Source of the DNA: Pelotomaculum sp. PtaU1.Bin035 | GTDB taxonomy: Bacteria > Bacillota > Desulfotomaculia > Desulfotomaculales > Pelotomaculaceae | Direction of reading: 5' to 3' | Assembly: GCA_002067965.1 (NCBI GenBank) | Contig: MVRN01000012.1 | Coordinates: 1 to 39,892 of the forward strand | Length of the DNA: 39,892 bases | In this document: in pieces, positions 8,556 through 18,104 of the stretch | Layout: every line of letters starts with the position of its first letter | Numbering within the stretch: position 1 is the first letter of the stretch | Translations under genes and position numbers: made by a program | Notes under the pieces: model-generated | What the model was told of the DNA's origin: nothing | The model's input: only the letters and a program-made list of their open reading frames with translations | The model's database searches: none

Positions 8556-9179
8556 TTACCTTGTGGATAACCCTCCTAGAGCAAACAACACCCTATCAAT
8601 CGGTTCGATTACAACATTGAAAACAACCCCAATCAACCCGGTAAAAACAAGTACTATCAATATTATTGTCCCGTATTGCTCAAATTGGTCCAACCAGCCC
8701 TGCCGTCCCGGCAGAATGCCGGCCAGGATCTTCGAGCCGTCCAGCGGCGGGATCGGGATTAAATTAAATACTGCCAAAACCACGTTGATATGGATCATAT
8801 ACAGCATGATTCCCCCGAAATAAGGCAAATTCAGACCGGCCAGAGCGCCGGAGGCAATTGCGGAAATAACGGCCAGCAACATGTTCGTCGCCGGGCCGGC
8901 CAGGGCCACCAGCAGCATGCCCTGTCTTGGATCAAGCTTCAAATTATATGGGTTGACGGGTACCGGTTTAGCCCAGCCGAAACCCATGAAAAACAAAAGA
9001 AGCAGACCGATTGGATCAATATGAGCCGCCGGGTTAACCGTGAGGCGCCCCATGTGACGGGCGGTCCGGTCACCTAGCCGGTCAGCCATCCAGCCATGGG
9101 CAAACTCGTGGAGAGTCAAGCCCAGGACGATGGCCGGCAGCATTAAGGCAACAGTATGCAAACTAGGCAAATTAAACAA
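8556..9179 (-). CDS. Site-2-protease-like M50 membrane metalloprotease
   Basis: The protein is about 207 residues from a TTG at 9179, which has GGAGGAG nine bases upstream. A longer TTG at 9206 would overlap the preceding gene more and place the ribosome site inside the coding region. The zinc motif HEFAH is at residues 24-28 in the first hydrophobic segment. The second motif NLIPIPPLDGSKIL provides the third ligand (Asp). Four or more membrane segments are evident. This is the short YwhC/Rip3-like class without PDZ domain, typical of Firmicutes. The start overlaps the end of the nucleotidyltransferase gene by 8 bp, indicating translational coupling. The substrate is unknown. Confidence 0.88.
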   Translation of the reverse strand: MFNLPSLHTVALMLPAIVLGLTLHEFAHGWMADRLGDRTARHMGRLTVNPAAHIDPIGLLLLFFMGFGWAKPVPVNPYNLKLDPRQGMLLVALAGPATNMLLAVISAIASGALAGLNLPYFGGIMLYMIHINVVLAVFNLIPIPPLDGSKILAGILPGRQGWLDQFEQYGTIILIVLVFTGLIGVVFNVVIEPIDRVLFALGGLSTR

Positions 9180-11814
9180 TTTCCATCTCTCCTCCGGATT
9201 CCGCAAGATACTCCTTAACGTAATTCAATTCTTCCTGCCTGGTGCGTATCGCTCCGTCCAGGCGGGCCTGCCACAGCGCTTCCATAGCCTTATTGAATTG
9301 CGGCCCGGGCTTATATCCGAGCAGCCGCAGGTCCTTGCCGTTAATGGAAAGCTTATTGCTGCATATGGCGGCAAGCACATGCTGGAAGCGTTTTCTGGCA
9401 GAGTTTTTGGTGAGATAGCACAAAATCAGCGGATAAATTTCCACAGGCAATGACTTCACCTGTCTGGCCAGTTCACTCAGAGTAATTTCAAAAGGTTCTT
9501 GCAGGTTTTTCGACAAATTGCGCCAGCCGCCCAGCGCCGCCGCCACTTTATTCGTCTGTCGTTTGCTTAAATGGTAGCGTCCGCAAACCGCTGCCGCAAC
9601 GGTCCAGTCGGAAATATGAAGCACCGCTAAAAAATAGACCATCCATATATCGCCGGGCTCCGCTACATCCCAGGAGCGCAATGTTCTCACCGACCGCGCG
9701 ATTTCCCCGAGGACCGGACGCACCCGCTGAGGCTCAACGCCCGGAAACAAAAAGCGCCATAACCGCAGCTCTATATAACGGGCCAGCACCGGGCCCGGCC
9801 TCGGTTCCAGAAAGACATGACGCAGTTCCTCCCAAATTCGTTCCGCGGACACCCTGGCCGGCATTTTATTGCTGATTGCTTCCTTCGCCAATTTGAGAGT
9901 ATGGGATTCCACATTCATATAATAGCGCTTTTCAAATCTCACCGCCCTCAGAATACGCACGGGATCTTCGATGAAGCTCAAATTGTGCAGCACCCGGATA
10001 AGACCGCGTTCCAAGTCTTCCCGGCCGCCGAAGAAGTCGACCACGTCGCCAAAGCTTTCTTTATTAAGCGAAACCGCCATTGCGTTGATGGTAAAGTCGC
10101 GGCGGTAAAGATCCTGGTGCAGTGATGACGCCTCTACCTGGGGCATGGCCGCCGGGTATTGATAAAACTCCACCCTTGACGTGGTGACATCTACCTGTTT
10201 GCCGTTTGGAAACAATATTTTCGCCGTGCCGAACTGAGGATGTTCACGCAACCGCCCCTGACGCTCCCTGCTGAGGGTTCGCGCCAGCTCAATGCCGTCC
10301 CCTTCCACCACCAGATCAATATCCAGGCATTCCATGCCCAGGAGCAGGTCGCGGACTATGCCGCCGGCGGCGTACACCCTGGCTCCCATAGCCGAGGCTG
10401 TTTCACTCGCCCACTTTAATATCTCCACGTACCCAGCCGGCAGGCTGCTGTACATCAATTCCCTTATGTTCACGGGGGACATTGCCCGGGTCCGGCCTGT
10501 TTTGACTGTCTGGTTACGGCCCGGCTCACCGCCGCCGTGCAGGGTGCGCAAAACATCCGTGCGGGTGACGATCCCTACCAGCCTTCCATTTTCGATTACC
10601 GGAAGCCTTCCAATATCATGTTCGATCATCAAATCACGCACCACCGAAGCCGGCGTTTCGGGACCGACAGACACCAGACTGGTGGTCATAAAAGCCTTAA
10701 CAGGGGCGTGTCCGAGGCCGTGATGAGCCGCTTTTTCCACATCACGGCGCGAGACTATTCCTACCAGCCGATCGTCTCTTACCACCGGCAAGCCGGTATG
10801 GCCGTAACGCAGCATGACTTTTTCCGCTTCATTTACCACTGTTTCCGGAGTAATTGTCTTCACCGGGCTGTTCATTATGGCTGCCGCTGTCACCGGCGGT
10901 TTTACTCTTGCCCGGATAGCATCCATTAGCCGGCCGGTTACTTCCTCCACACCGGCTTTTTTTATTGAGACCGAGGCCGCGGCGTTATGGCCACGCCCGC
11001 CGAGAACAGCCAGTATTTCTCTAACATTCACTTCCGGCACACTGCTCCGGGCGACTACATGAACCCGGTCATCCATCTCCACCACGGTAAAAACAGCGTC
11101 CGGCCGTTCAAAATCAGCAAGCTTATGTGTTAAGACGGCAAGACCGCCGACAAATTCATCGACATTCCCCTTGGCGATTAATAATTTTACCCCGTTGACC
11201 TGAATATGTTCCGCTGAAGAAAGCAGGTCCCTTAGCAGTACGCGCTGGTCCGCGGTAAACGGCCGGTCGAGGAAATCAGCCACAACAGCCAGATTCGCTC
11301 CATTAGTGAGCAAATAGGATACTGCGTCCACATCTCTGGCCGTTGTGCTGGAAAAAACAAGCGAACCGGTGTCCTGGTAAATACCCAGGGCTAGAATGGT
11401 CGCTTCCAGCGGGGTGACCTTCAGTCCACGCTCCCTGATCTTTTCCACCAGCAAGGTGGTGGCGGCCCCGATCATTTCCACCACCTCGACCGTGCCCGAT
11501 ATATCACCGGTTTCTCTGGGGTGGTGGTCGTATATATGTATTTCCACTCCCGGCCTCTCAAGAAGAACTGCCAGATTGGCCAGTCTTCCGGGAGATTTGG
11601 TATCCACCAAGATCACCCGTTCAACCGGATCCGGCTTAATATCCCTGGCAGATTTTATGTCAAGAGCGTCCCTGTGTAAAGCCATGAAAGCTTCCACACT
11701 CCTGGACAGATTGCCGGGAAAGACCATTACAGCGTCTGGGTAAAGCTTCCGGGCGGCAACCATTGACGCTAACGCGTCCAGGTCAGTATTTACATGGGTG
11801 GTGATTATCTCCAC
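9172..11814 (-). CDS. Fused DHH phosphoesterase-CBS-tRNA nucleotidyltransferase (CCA/A-adding type)
   Basis: The protein has 880 residues from a GTG with GGAGGGC upstream. Residues 1-310 form a DHH/DHHA1 unit (NTDLDA at 9-14, DHH at 96-98, GGRGHNAAA near 280). Residues about 315-435 hold two CBS domains (VKTITPETVVNEAEKVM... and a second ...FMTTSLVSVGPETPASVV...). Residues about 450-880 are a class II nucleotidyltransferase with the metal motif ECLDIDLVVEG, GGIVRDLLLG, the RRDFTINAMA motif and an EDPVRILRAVRFEKRY flank. It would add CCA or part of it to tRNA 3' ends, while the DHH part may trim RNA and the CBS pair may sense adenylates. This fusion is known in several Firmicutes and Aquificae-type lineages. 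It heads the minus-strand operon. A TATAAT (minus strand, 11866-11871) lies about 50 bp upstream, without a good -35. Confidence 0.9.
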   Translation of the reverse strand: MEIITTHVNTDLDALASMVAARKLYPDAVMVFPGNLSRSVEAFMALHRDALDIKSARDIKPDPVERVILVDTKSPGRLANLAVLLERPGVEIHIYDHHPRETGDISGTVEVVEMIGAATTLLVEKIRERGLKVTPLEATILALGIYQDTGSLVFSSTTARDVDAVSYLLTNGANLAVVADFLDRPFTADQRVLLRDLLSSAEHIQVNGVKLLIAKGNVDEFVGGLAVLTHKLADFERPDAVFTVVEMDDRVHVVARSSVPEVNVREILAVLGGRGHNAAASVSIKKAGVEEVTGRLMDAIRARVKPPVTAAAIMNSPVKTITPETVVNEAEKVMLRYGHTGLPVVRDDRLVGIVSRRDVEKAAHHGLGHAPVKAFMTTSLVSVGPETPASVVRDLMIEHDIGRLPVIENGRLVGIVTRTDVLRTLHGGGEPGRNQTVKTGRTRAMSPVNIRELMYSSLPAGYVEILKWASETASAMGARVYAAGGIVRDLLLGMECLDIDLVVEGDGIELARTLSRERQGRLREHPQFGTAKILFPNGKQVDVTTSRVEFYQYPAAMPQVEASSLHQDLYRRDFTINAMAVSLNKESFGDVVDFFGGREDLERGLIRVLHNLSFIEDPVRILRAVRFEKRYYMNVESHTLKLAKEAISNKMPARVSAERIWEELRHVFLEPRPGPVLARYIELRLWRFLFPGVEPQRVRPVLGEIARSVRTLRSWDVAEPGDIWMVYFLAVLHISDWTVAAAVCGRYHLSKRQTNKVAAALGGWRNLSKNLQEPFEITLSELARQVKSLPVEIYPLILCYLTKNSARKRFQHVLAAICSNKLSINGKDLRLLGYKPGPQFNKAMEALWQARLDGAIRTRQEELNYVKEYLAESGGEMEIV

Positions 11815-11961
11815 TGCTGCCCTCCGCCATAATATACTACTCCCAGGTTAAATAACATGAACAATATTATATCATACCCTCTGATTCAAAAAAAGCGCCA
11901 CGCAACTACTATATCCGCTATGTAAGAACTTATTGCAAACGATACTCTTATTATCAACTCG

Positions 11962-11990
11962 TTGTATTATTGACTGAATTATTATATAAT
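11962..11990 (+). promoter_or_regulatory. Sigma-A-type promoter for the glycosyltransferase/GH130 unit
   Basis: TTGTAT (11962-11967) and TATAAT (11985-11990) are separated by exactly 17 bp in an AT-rich stretch. The predicted 5' leader to the ATG at 12090 is about 90 bases. No riboswitch-like structure was recognised in it. Confidence 0.62.
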
Positions 11991-12089
11991 TTATATAGAT
12001 ACTAAATAAATTATAAAGAGGTAAAATTAACTGCGTTGGTCTTTATGGAACTATTGGAACATAATGATGAGAAGCGGGGTGAATAATTA

Positions 12090-14393
12090 ATGAAAAGGGA
12101 TATCAACCCATGTTTTATCAGTTCCTATGTTCCCAAAAAATGCGGAATCGCCACATTCACACAAAATCTATTTCATTCTTATCAAAACTCATTTGCCAAT
12201 AAGGGACGAGTCATTGCCGTAGACGACCAGTTGAACCGTAATTTTCCCTCTGAAGTCGATTTTGTTTTTGACAGAAACAAAGCTTCCGATTATGCCAGGG
12301 CGGCGGAACATATCAACTCTTCGGATTTGCACGTGGTCAACCTGCAGCATGAATTCGGCTTGTTCGGCGGTCCGGAAGGACGTTTGATCACCAAGCTGCT
12401 GGAGAAGTTAAAAAAACCGGTGGTAACCACCGTTCACACAGTGCTGCAAGATCCCAACCTGGGCTATTATACGTCACTCATGGAGGTCATTCAGCATTCC
12501 GACCGCCTGGTGGTAATGAGCCACAAGGCTATAGAAATTCTCCAGGAAGTATATTACGTACCTCCTGAAAAGATAGTGATGATTCCGCATGGCGTGCCGG
12601 ATCTGCCTTTTTCGGACCCGGATAATTTTAAAGCGGAGATGGGTGTTGAAGGCAGGTTTGTGCTCCTCACTTTTGGTTTGCTCAGCCCCGGCAAAGGCGT
12701 CGAAATGGTGCTGGAAGCCCTGCCCGGCGTGGTGCGGGAGCATCCCGAAGTAATATACATTATTCTTGGCAAAACCCACCCGGAAGTTGCCAGGATCCAC
12801 GGGGAAAGCTACCGGGAAAGCCTGCAGAAAATTGTTCGCGACCATTCACTGGAAAATAATGTGATGTTCATTGACAAGTTTTTTTCCAATGAAGAACTGT
12901 TCAGGTATATCAGCGGCGCAAATATCTATATAACCCCATATCTTTCACCGGAGCAAATTACCAGCGGCACCCTGGCTTACGCGGTTGGACTCGGCAAAGT
13001 TGTTGTCTCAACCCCTTATTGGTATGCCAGAGAACTGCTGGCGGACGGGCGCGGCCGCCTGGTGCCTTTCAGCAATCCTAAAGCCCTGGCCGATACCCTG
13101 AACGAGCTGCTCTCCAAAAGAGAATACCTGAATGAAATGAGCTCTTCGTCATACGCTTACGGACGTGAAATGATTTGGTCCAGGGTGTCGGAAAAGTACC
13201 ACGCCTTATTCAGAGAAGTGTGCAAGGAACATTCACTGAAAGTGATAAAAAGAGTAAGCGCGATTCGCAAAGGCAGCCTGGACAACCTGGGTAACCATAA
13301 AATACTGAATATGTTTGAGCGCATCACCGACGACACCGGCATGTTTCAATTTACCTTGCATGGAATACCGGACTTAAAGCACGGTTATTCCGCCGACGAC
13401 GCCGGCCGGGCGCTGGAAGTAATAATAAGGTGGGCTCGCGCCGTCAATCATATTGACAATAACTTCTCCGGTGAATATCGTTTGGCCCAAAAGTATCTAT
13501 CTTTTCTTCACTACGTTCAGATAGAAGACGGCAGGTTTCACAACTTTGTCAGCTATGACCGGAGGTATCTGGATGAAGTCGGCAGCGAAGACACCTTCGG
13601 CCGGGTTCTTGCGGGCTTGGGCAGCGCCATTGCCTGGAGCGGCGACCAGTCGATCACCTTGTTTGCCAGAGACATATTTGACCGGGCCATAGACCGCCTG
13701 CCGCCGGACCGGCCGCTGTCAGACTTCCCTAAAGCACTGGCTTACGCTATCTGCGGTTTATACGGTTATCTTCATAAATATCCGGAGTCGTTAAAAGCAG
13801 CAGGCTTGCTCCGGTCCGGAGCGGATTATCTGATAGAACTCTACGAAACCAACAAGAGCACGAACTGGCACTGGTTTGAGCATGCCGTCACTTATGGTAA
13901 CGCCAAAGTGCCCTATTCTTTGATGCTGGCATATAATGTTTTTAAAGATAAAAGATACCTGGATACAGCTTTGGAATCCTTGGATTTCCTCACAAACATC
14001 CAGTATGACGGTACTTGCTTTGATTTAATAGGCAACAAGGGCTGGCTGTATAAAGGAGCTAAAAGAGCTTGTTTCGATCAGCAGCCAATTGAGATTGGCT
14101 ATCTGGTGGAAGCATATTGCGAAGCTTTGCGTCTGACCCGTAAAGAAGAATACCGTACGCTGGCAACAAAAGCTTTCAATTGGTTTTTCGGCAATAACCG
14201 TCTGGGAGTGCCGGTTTATAATGCCAATTATGATTATCCTCTTGACGGTCTGCACGCCTCAGGCAGCAATAGCAACAGCGGGGCTGAATCTGTTATTAGT
14301 TTCGCCCTCGCGGTTACCGCCTTAAAAGAAACAAAAATACGCAAGGCTATCGGCAACAAGGAAAAACGGGGAATAATAAAAAATCAAAATTAG
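12090..14393 (+). CDS. GT4-family glycosyltransferase fused to a helical-barrel glycan domain
   Basis: The protein has 767 residues. Residues 1-380 are a GT-B fold glycosyltransferase. The N-terminal SSYVPKKCGIATFTQNL resembles the nucleotide-sugar transferase opening. VVTTVHTVLQ, MIPHGVPDL and the FGLLSPGKGVEMVLEALP region follow, with the C-terminal EQITSGTLAYAVGLGKVVVSTPYWYARELL acidic donor-site segment. Residues about 400-750 form a tryptophan-rich alpha-helical repeat domain (SGDQSITLFARDIFDRAI..., NWHWFEHAVTYGNAKVPYSL...) like the (alpha/alpha)6 barrels of glycan epimerases or hydrolases. No signal peptide is seen, so it should act in the cytoplasm. The GH130 gene starts 10 bp after its stop, suggesting joint work on an intracellular or cell-surface mannose-type glycan. 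Exact donor and product are unknown. Confidence 0.8.
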   Translation: MKRDINPCFISSYVPKKCGIATFTQNLFHSYQNSFANKGRVIAVDDQLNRNFPSEVDFVFDRNKASDYARAAEHINSSDLHVVNLQHEFGLFGGPEGRLITKLLEKLKKPVVTTVHTVLQDPNLGYYTSLMEVIQHSDRLVVMSHKAIEILQEVYYVPPEKIVMIPHGVPDLPFSDPDNFKAEMGVEGRFVLLTFGLLSPGKGVEMVLEALPGVVREHPEVIYIILGKTHPEVARIHGESYRESLQKIVRDHSLENNVMFIDKFFSNEELFRYISGANIYITPYLSPEQITSGTLAYAVGLGKVVVSTPYWYARELLADGRGRLVPFSNPKALADTLNELLSKREYLNEMSSSSYAYGREMIWSRVSEKYHALFREVCKEHSLKVIKRVSAIRKGSLDNLGNHKILNMFERITDDTGMFQFTLHGIPDLKHGYSADDAGRALEVIIRWARAVNHIDNNFSGEYRLAQKYLSFLHYVQIEDGRFHNFVSYDRRYLDEVGSEDTFGRVLAGLGSAIAWSGDQSITLFARDIFDRAIDRLPPDRPLSDFPKALAYAICGLYGYLHKYPESLKAAGLLRSGADYLIELYETNKSTNWHWFEHAVTYGNAKVPYSLMLAYNVFKDKRYLDTALESLDFLTNIQYDGTCFDLIGNKGWLYKGAKRACFDQQPIEIGYLVEAYCEALRLTRKEEYRTLATKAFNWFFGNNRLGVPVYNANYDYPLDGLHASGSNSNSGAESVISFALAVTALKETKIRKAIGNKEKRGIIKNQN

Positions 14394-14402
14394 ACAGGAA
14401 CG

Positions 14403-15437
14403 GTGGAGATCATCACGGCTAGACAAGAACAATTCATTAACGGCGAATTATTTCACAGGTATAGCGGCAATCCGATCGTTACAGCGGATGACTGGCCTTA
14501 TCCGGTCAACTCGGTTTTTAATCCGGGCGCCGTCAAATTGCCGAGCGGCGAAACAGTTTTACTGGCCAGGGTGGAAAGCCGGCGCGGGGTTTCTTTTTTA
14601 AACGTTATCCGCAGTGATGACGGGTTGACCGGCTGGCATATTGACCCAAATCCCGCCCTGGTTCCCGAACCGGATATTTTCCCGGAAGAAATGTGGGGAA
14701 TTGAGGACCCGAGGATAATTTACGTGCCTGAGCTGGAGCAATACGCTATTACTTACACGGCGTTTTCCACCAGCGGGCCGCTTGTATCGATGGCCATGAC
14801 AAAAGACTTTGTCACGTTCGAAAAAATCGGCAACATCACTCTCCCGCACGATAAAGACGCGTGTATTTTTCCCCGCAGAATTGGCGGAAACTGGTTATTG
14901 GTGCATCGTCCGGAAACTGCCCACGCCATCGATATCTACGCCGGCTCTCACATCTGGCTATCATATTCCAACAATCTAAAAACATGGACCTCGACTACTC
15001 CATTAATCAAAGCACGCATGGGCTCATGGTGGGATGCCAATAAGATCGGCCTTTCGACACCTCCCATAGAAACTAAAGAGGGTTGGCTGCTCTTCTATCA
15101 CGGTGTGCGCAATACAGCGGCAGGATGCATCTACCGCATCGGAGTCGCCCTATTGGACCTGGAAAATCCGAAACGGATTATCTCCCGCAGCAAGGAATGG
15201 ATCTTTGGGCCAAAGGCTTCTTATGAATTGGTTGGTGACGTTAATAACGTGGTTTTCCCGTGCGGTTACACGCTAAACGAAAAAACCGGCGAACTCCGGC
15301 TGTATTACGGGGCCGCCGACACTTCAATCGCCGTGGCGATAGGCAATATCAGCCAAATCCTGGACTGGCTCGTCAAATACGGCGAAAGGCCGGTACGCCG
15401 GATGACGGATAATATTAAAGCGGACGCACCGGAGTAA
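14403..15437 (+). CDS. GH130-family glycoside phosphorylase (beta-mannoside type)
   Basis: The protein has 344 residues with a GTG start preceded by AGGAA. The five-bladed propeller family is recognisable from NPIVTADDWPYPVNSVFNPGAV, the LLARVE motif, the catalytic-site segment MWGIEDPRI with its general acid Asp, and GSWWDANKIGLSTPPI. The later WLLFYHGVR and YRIGVALLDLENP are the usual substrate-binding stretches. Characterised GH130 enzymes phosphorolyse beta-1,4- or beta-1,2-linked mannosides, or run in reverse as synthases. It is translationally close to the fused glycosyltransferase. The pair may build and recycle a beta-mannoside, as suggested for Thermoanaerobacter GH130 enzymes. Linkage specificity cannot be read from the sequence. 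Confidence 0.88.
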   Translation: MEIITARQEQFINGELFHRYSGNPIVTADDWPYPVNSVFNPGAVKLPSGETVLLARVESRRGVSFLNVIRSDDGLTGWHIDPNPALVPEPDIFPEEMWGIEDPRIIYVPELEQYAITYTAFSTSGPLVSMAMTKDFVTFEKIGNITLPHDKDACIFPRRIGGNWLLVHRPETAHAIDIYAGSHIWLSYSNNLKTWTSTTPLIKARMGSWWDANKIGLSTPPIETKEGWLLFYHGVRNTAAGCIYRIGVALLDLENPKRIISRSKEWIFGPKASYELVGDVNNVVFPCGYTLNEKTGELRLYYGAADTSIAVAIGNISQILDWLVKYGERPVRRMTDNIKADAPE

Positions 15438-15491
15438 AATACGGCTTTGCCTCCCCTTGCCGAACGCGCGGCAAACGGCTGTAATTAAAAG

Positions 15492-15532
15492 AAAAAGCGG
15501 CCCTGGTTAAATACGGGAAGGCCGCTTTTTTT
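15492..15532. terminator. Bidirectional terminator between convergent genes
   Basis: AAAAAGCGGCC (15492-15502) pairs with GGCCGCTTTTTTT (15520-15532). The A tract on one side and the T tract on the other let it stop transcription from both the GH130 gene (+) and the TrpB gene (-). Confidence 0.85.
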
Positions 15533-15562
15533 CAAAAATAAATTATTACCATCTCTTGATAT

Positions 15563-16918
15563 TTATACTTCTGGCAACTTTTCCAAAGCTTTTTTCAGGC
15601 TTTCCTCCGGTAACGGGTAGTCTTCCAGTTTTCCAGCCAGGTATGTGTCGTAAGAGGGCAAATCCAGCAGTCCGTGGCCGCTCAAGTTAAATAGTATCGT
15701 CCTGGCTTCGCCTGCTTCCTTCGCAGCAACAGCTTCCACCACGGCATGGTGAATAGCGTGGGAAGATTCAGGAGCCGGCACGACACCTTCACATTTGGCA
15801 AAGAGAACGGCGGATTTAAATGTATCCGTTTGTCCGTAGGCAAACGCCTCGGCTATTCCGTCATGGATGCACTGGCTGACCAGCGTTGATGCGCCATGGT
15901 ACCTTAAGCCGCCCGAGTGGATTCCCGGCGGCATGAAGTCTTTGCCAAGCGTATACATCCACAAAAGCGGGGTAAACCCGGCCACGTCTCCAAAATCATA
16001 GCCATAGTGTCCGCGTGTCAGAGTGGGGCAGGCGCTCGGCTCAACGGCCACAAGCCGTACCTTGGCGCCATTGACAATCTTATCGTGGGCAAACGGGAAA
16101 GCGATGCCCGCGAAGTTGCTACCACCGCCACAGCAGGCGATGACCACGTCGGGATAAGCGTCCGCCTTGGCGAGTTGCTCCCTGGCCTCCAGGCCGATAA
16201 TGGACTGGTGCAGGCAAACGTGGTTTAAGACACTGCCCAGGGAGTAATTTGTATCGCTACGGCCGGCCGCATCTTCCACAGCCTCACTGATAGCCATCCC
16301 CAGGCTGCCCAGGGATTCGGGATCTTTCTCTAAAATCTGCCTGCCGCAATTGGTTTGATTGCTGGGGCTGGCAATGCAATTAGCGCCGAAAATCTCCATC
16401 ACGGAACGGCGGTAAGGCTTCTGCTGATAGCTAACCTTCACCATATAAACAGTACATTCCAAGCCGAAGAAGTTGCAGGCCTGGGACAGGGCAATACCCC
16501 ACTGGCCGGCCCCTGTTTCAGTGGAAAGCCGTTTGATTCCTTCCGCCTTATTGTAATAAGCCTGGGCAACGGCAGTGTTGAGCTTATGGCTGCCGGCCGG
16601 ACTTACGCCTTCGTATTTATAATAAATCTTTGCCGGCGTATCCAGAGCCTTTTCCAGCCGCCGCGCCCGGCAAAGTGGAGACGGCCGCCAGAGCCGGTAG
16701 ATTTCCCGCACCTCTTCCGGTATTTCAATCCAGCGCTCCCCACTTACTTCTTGCTTAATTAACTCCATTGGGAAAATAGGGGACAAGTCTTCCGGTCCGG
16801 CAGGCTGCTTGGTCATAGGATTCAAAGCAGGTTTTGGCAAATTAGGCATGTCCGCCTGGATGTTGTACCACTTTGTCGGCATTTCTTTTTCGCTGAGCAG
16901 AATTTTAGTTTCACTCAT
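15563..16918 (-). CDS. trpB: TrpB2-type tryptophan synthase beta chain-like PLP enzyme
   Basis: The protein has 451 residues, longer than classical TrpB (about 400) and typical of the TrpB2 group. The N-terminus ([21 protein letters not shown]) is characteristic of that group. The PLP lysine is K112 in [11 protein letters not shown], and the phosphate-binding loop is [10 protein letters not shown]. It should condense indole with serine to give tryptophan. No trpA or other trp gene is nearby, so it may salvage free indole or act on another substrate. A GAGGAG directly abuts the ATG, and the better-spaced purine tract lies farther away (AGGAG about 18 bases upstream). The start is kept because family members begin at this sequence. 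The upstream 208-bp gap holds short CTGACTCCTGA repeats. Confidence 0.92.
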   Translation of the reverse strand: MSETKILLSEKEMPTKWYNIQADMPNLPKPALNPMTKQPAGPEDLSPIFPMELIKQEVSGERWIEIPEEVREIYRLWRPSPLCRARRLEKALDTPAKIYYKYEGVSPAGSHKLNTAVAQAYYNKAEGIKRLSTETGAGQWGIALSQACNFFGLECTVYMVKVSYQQKPYRRSVMEIFGANCIASPSNQTNCGRQILEKDPESLGSLGMAISEAVEDAAGRSDTNYSLGSVLNHVCLHQSIIGLEAREQLAKADAYPDVVIACCGGGSNFAGIAFPFAHDKIVNGAKVRLVAVEPSACPTLTRGHYGYDFGDVAGFTPLLWMYTLGKDFMPPGIHSGGLRYHGASTLVSQCIHDGIAEAFAYGQTDTFKSAVLFAKCEGVVPAPESSHAIHHAVVEAVAAKEAGEARTILFNLSGHGLLDLPSYDTYLAGKLEDYPLPEESLKKALEKLPEV

Positions 16919-17044
16919 CTCCTCTAAAGAACTCCTCTCTCCTCTGGTTTATTAAGAATCAACACATGCAAAAACTAAACCATTCAGGTGTTTAGAATTC
17001 ATTAGTCAAAATTCATCACATTTAGAGACAAATCATTTTCTCAT

Positions 17045-17072
17045 TCTGACTCCTGATTTCTGACTCCTGATT
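17045..17072. repeat. Short tandem CTGACTCCTGATT repeat
   Basis: Two adjacent copies of the word CTGACTCCTGAT(T) occur in the gap between the TrpB2 gene and the activase gene. The same word recurs in a larger cluster near 21.7 kb in the same strand sense. Confidence 0.6.
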
Positions 17073-17126
17073 AGTTACAAATATTTTAGCTCAATGTTTT
17101 TCGCCATGCAAGATTATTCGTCATTT

Positions 17127-18104
17127 TTAGCTTATCTTTTCTTTTTTGCCGACGTCTTCGCTCCATTTGCCGCAGCGGTCGCCCCAGCGGGCAATAACGC
17201 TCCCCTGCTCAGCTACTTCCACCACTTCACACATATTGGGGCATCCGGAACATTCAAAACTGCCTGTCTTAAATAACGAGTCCGCCACACTGAAGCCTTT
17301 GAACCTGCTCACACCGGTCCGCGCCACCGCTTCACGGGCCAGCAGGGCGGCGCCCACCGCTCCCATTACGTCAAAGTGCGCAGGAACTGTAACGGGTAAT
17401 TCCAGCGCTTTTTCAAAAGCTTTGGCCATCCCCACGTTGGCCGCCACGCCGCCCTGAAAAACCACCGGGGCCAGGATTTCCTTGCCCTTGCCGACATTGT
17501 TCAGATAATTGCGCACCAGCGCTTCGCACAAGCCGGCCAGGATATCCGGCAGGCCGCATCCCATTTGCTGCTTGTGAATCATATCCGACTCCGCGAAGAC
17601 AGCGCACCGCCCGGCAATCCGCACCGGCGACTCCGCCTGCAAAGCAATTTCCCCGAATTGCTCTATCGGTATATTCAGCCGCGCAGCCTGCTGGTCCAGG
17701 AAAGATCCTGTACCCGCGGCGCAAACGGTGTTCATGGCAAAGTCAGTCACCACACCGTTGCGCAATATAATGATTTTTGAATCCTGCCCGCCTATTTCCA
17801 AAATTGTCTGCACTCCCGGCACCAGCAACAATGACGCGACGGCGTGGGCGGTTATCTCGTTTTTCACCGTGTCGGCGCCGACAAGCACCCCGGTAAGATG
17901 CCTGCCGCTGCCTGTTACCCCCGCGCCCCTTACCTTCACGCCGTCAGGCAGGCGTCCGTTTAATTCTTTTAACCCTTTCTGCACCGTGGCGATTGGCTGT
18001 CCCTGTGTTCTGAGATAGATTGCTTCACGGACTATACCGCCTTCATTCAGAAAAACCAGATTAGTGCTGACAGATCCAACATCTATGCCAAGATATCCCT
18101 TCAT
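17127..18104 (-). CDS. BadF/BcrA/HgdC-type ATPase (2-hydroxyacyl-CoA dehydratase activase)
   Basis: The protein has 325 residues. The ASKHA ATPase fold is evident from GIDVGSVSTNLVFL at the N-terminus, VTGSGRHL and LEIGGQDSKIIIL. Two cysteines, in NTVCAAGTGSFLDQQAARL and AGRCAVFAESDMI, match those that bind the bridging iron-sulfur cluster in HgdC. The C-terminus adds a cysteine-rich tail (CSGCPNMC...DRCGKWS). Such activases use ATP to push one electron into a dehydratase or reductase partner. The start overlaps the stop of the next upstream gene by 4 bp (ATGA) and has GGGAGGT upstream. Together with the two genes upstream it forms a three-part set like the large fused CoA activase proteins of other clostridia. 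The substrate is unknown. Confidence 0.88.
   Translation of the reverse strand: MKGYLGIDVGSVSTNLVFLNEGGIVREAIYLRTQGQPIATVQKGLKELNGRLPDGVKVRGAGVTGSGRHLTGVLVGADTVKNEITAHAVASLLLVPGVQTILEIGGQDSKIIILRNGVVTDFAMNTVCAAGTGSFLDQQAARLNIPIEQFGEIALQAESPVRIAGRCAVFAESDMIHKQQMGCGLPDILAGLCEALVRNYLNNVGKGKEILAPVVFQGGVAANVGMAKAFEKALELPVTVPAHFDVMGAVGAALLAREAVARTGVSRFKGFSVADSLFKTGSFECSGCPNMCEVVEVAEQGSVIARWGDRCGKWSEDVGKKEKIS

Noticed and set aside
16919-17126. T-box or trp leader before the TrpB2 gene
   Set aside because: No T-box signature, terminator/antiterminator pair or Trp-rich leader peptide could be found.
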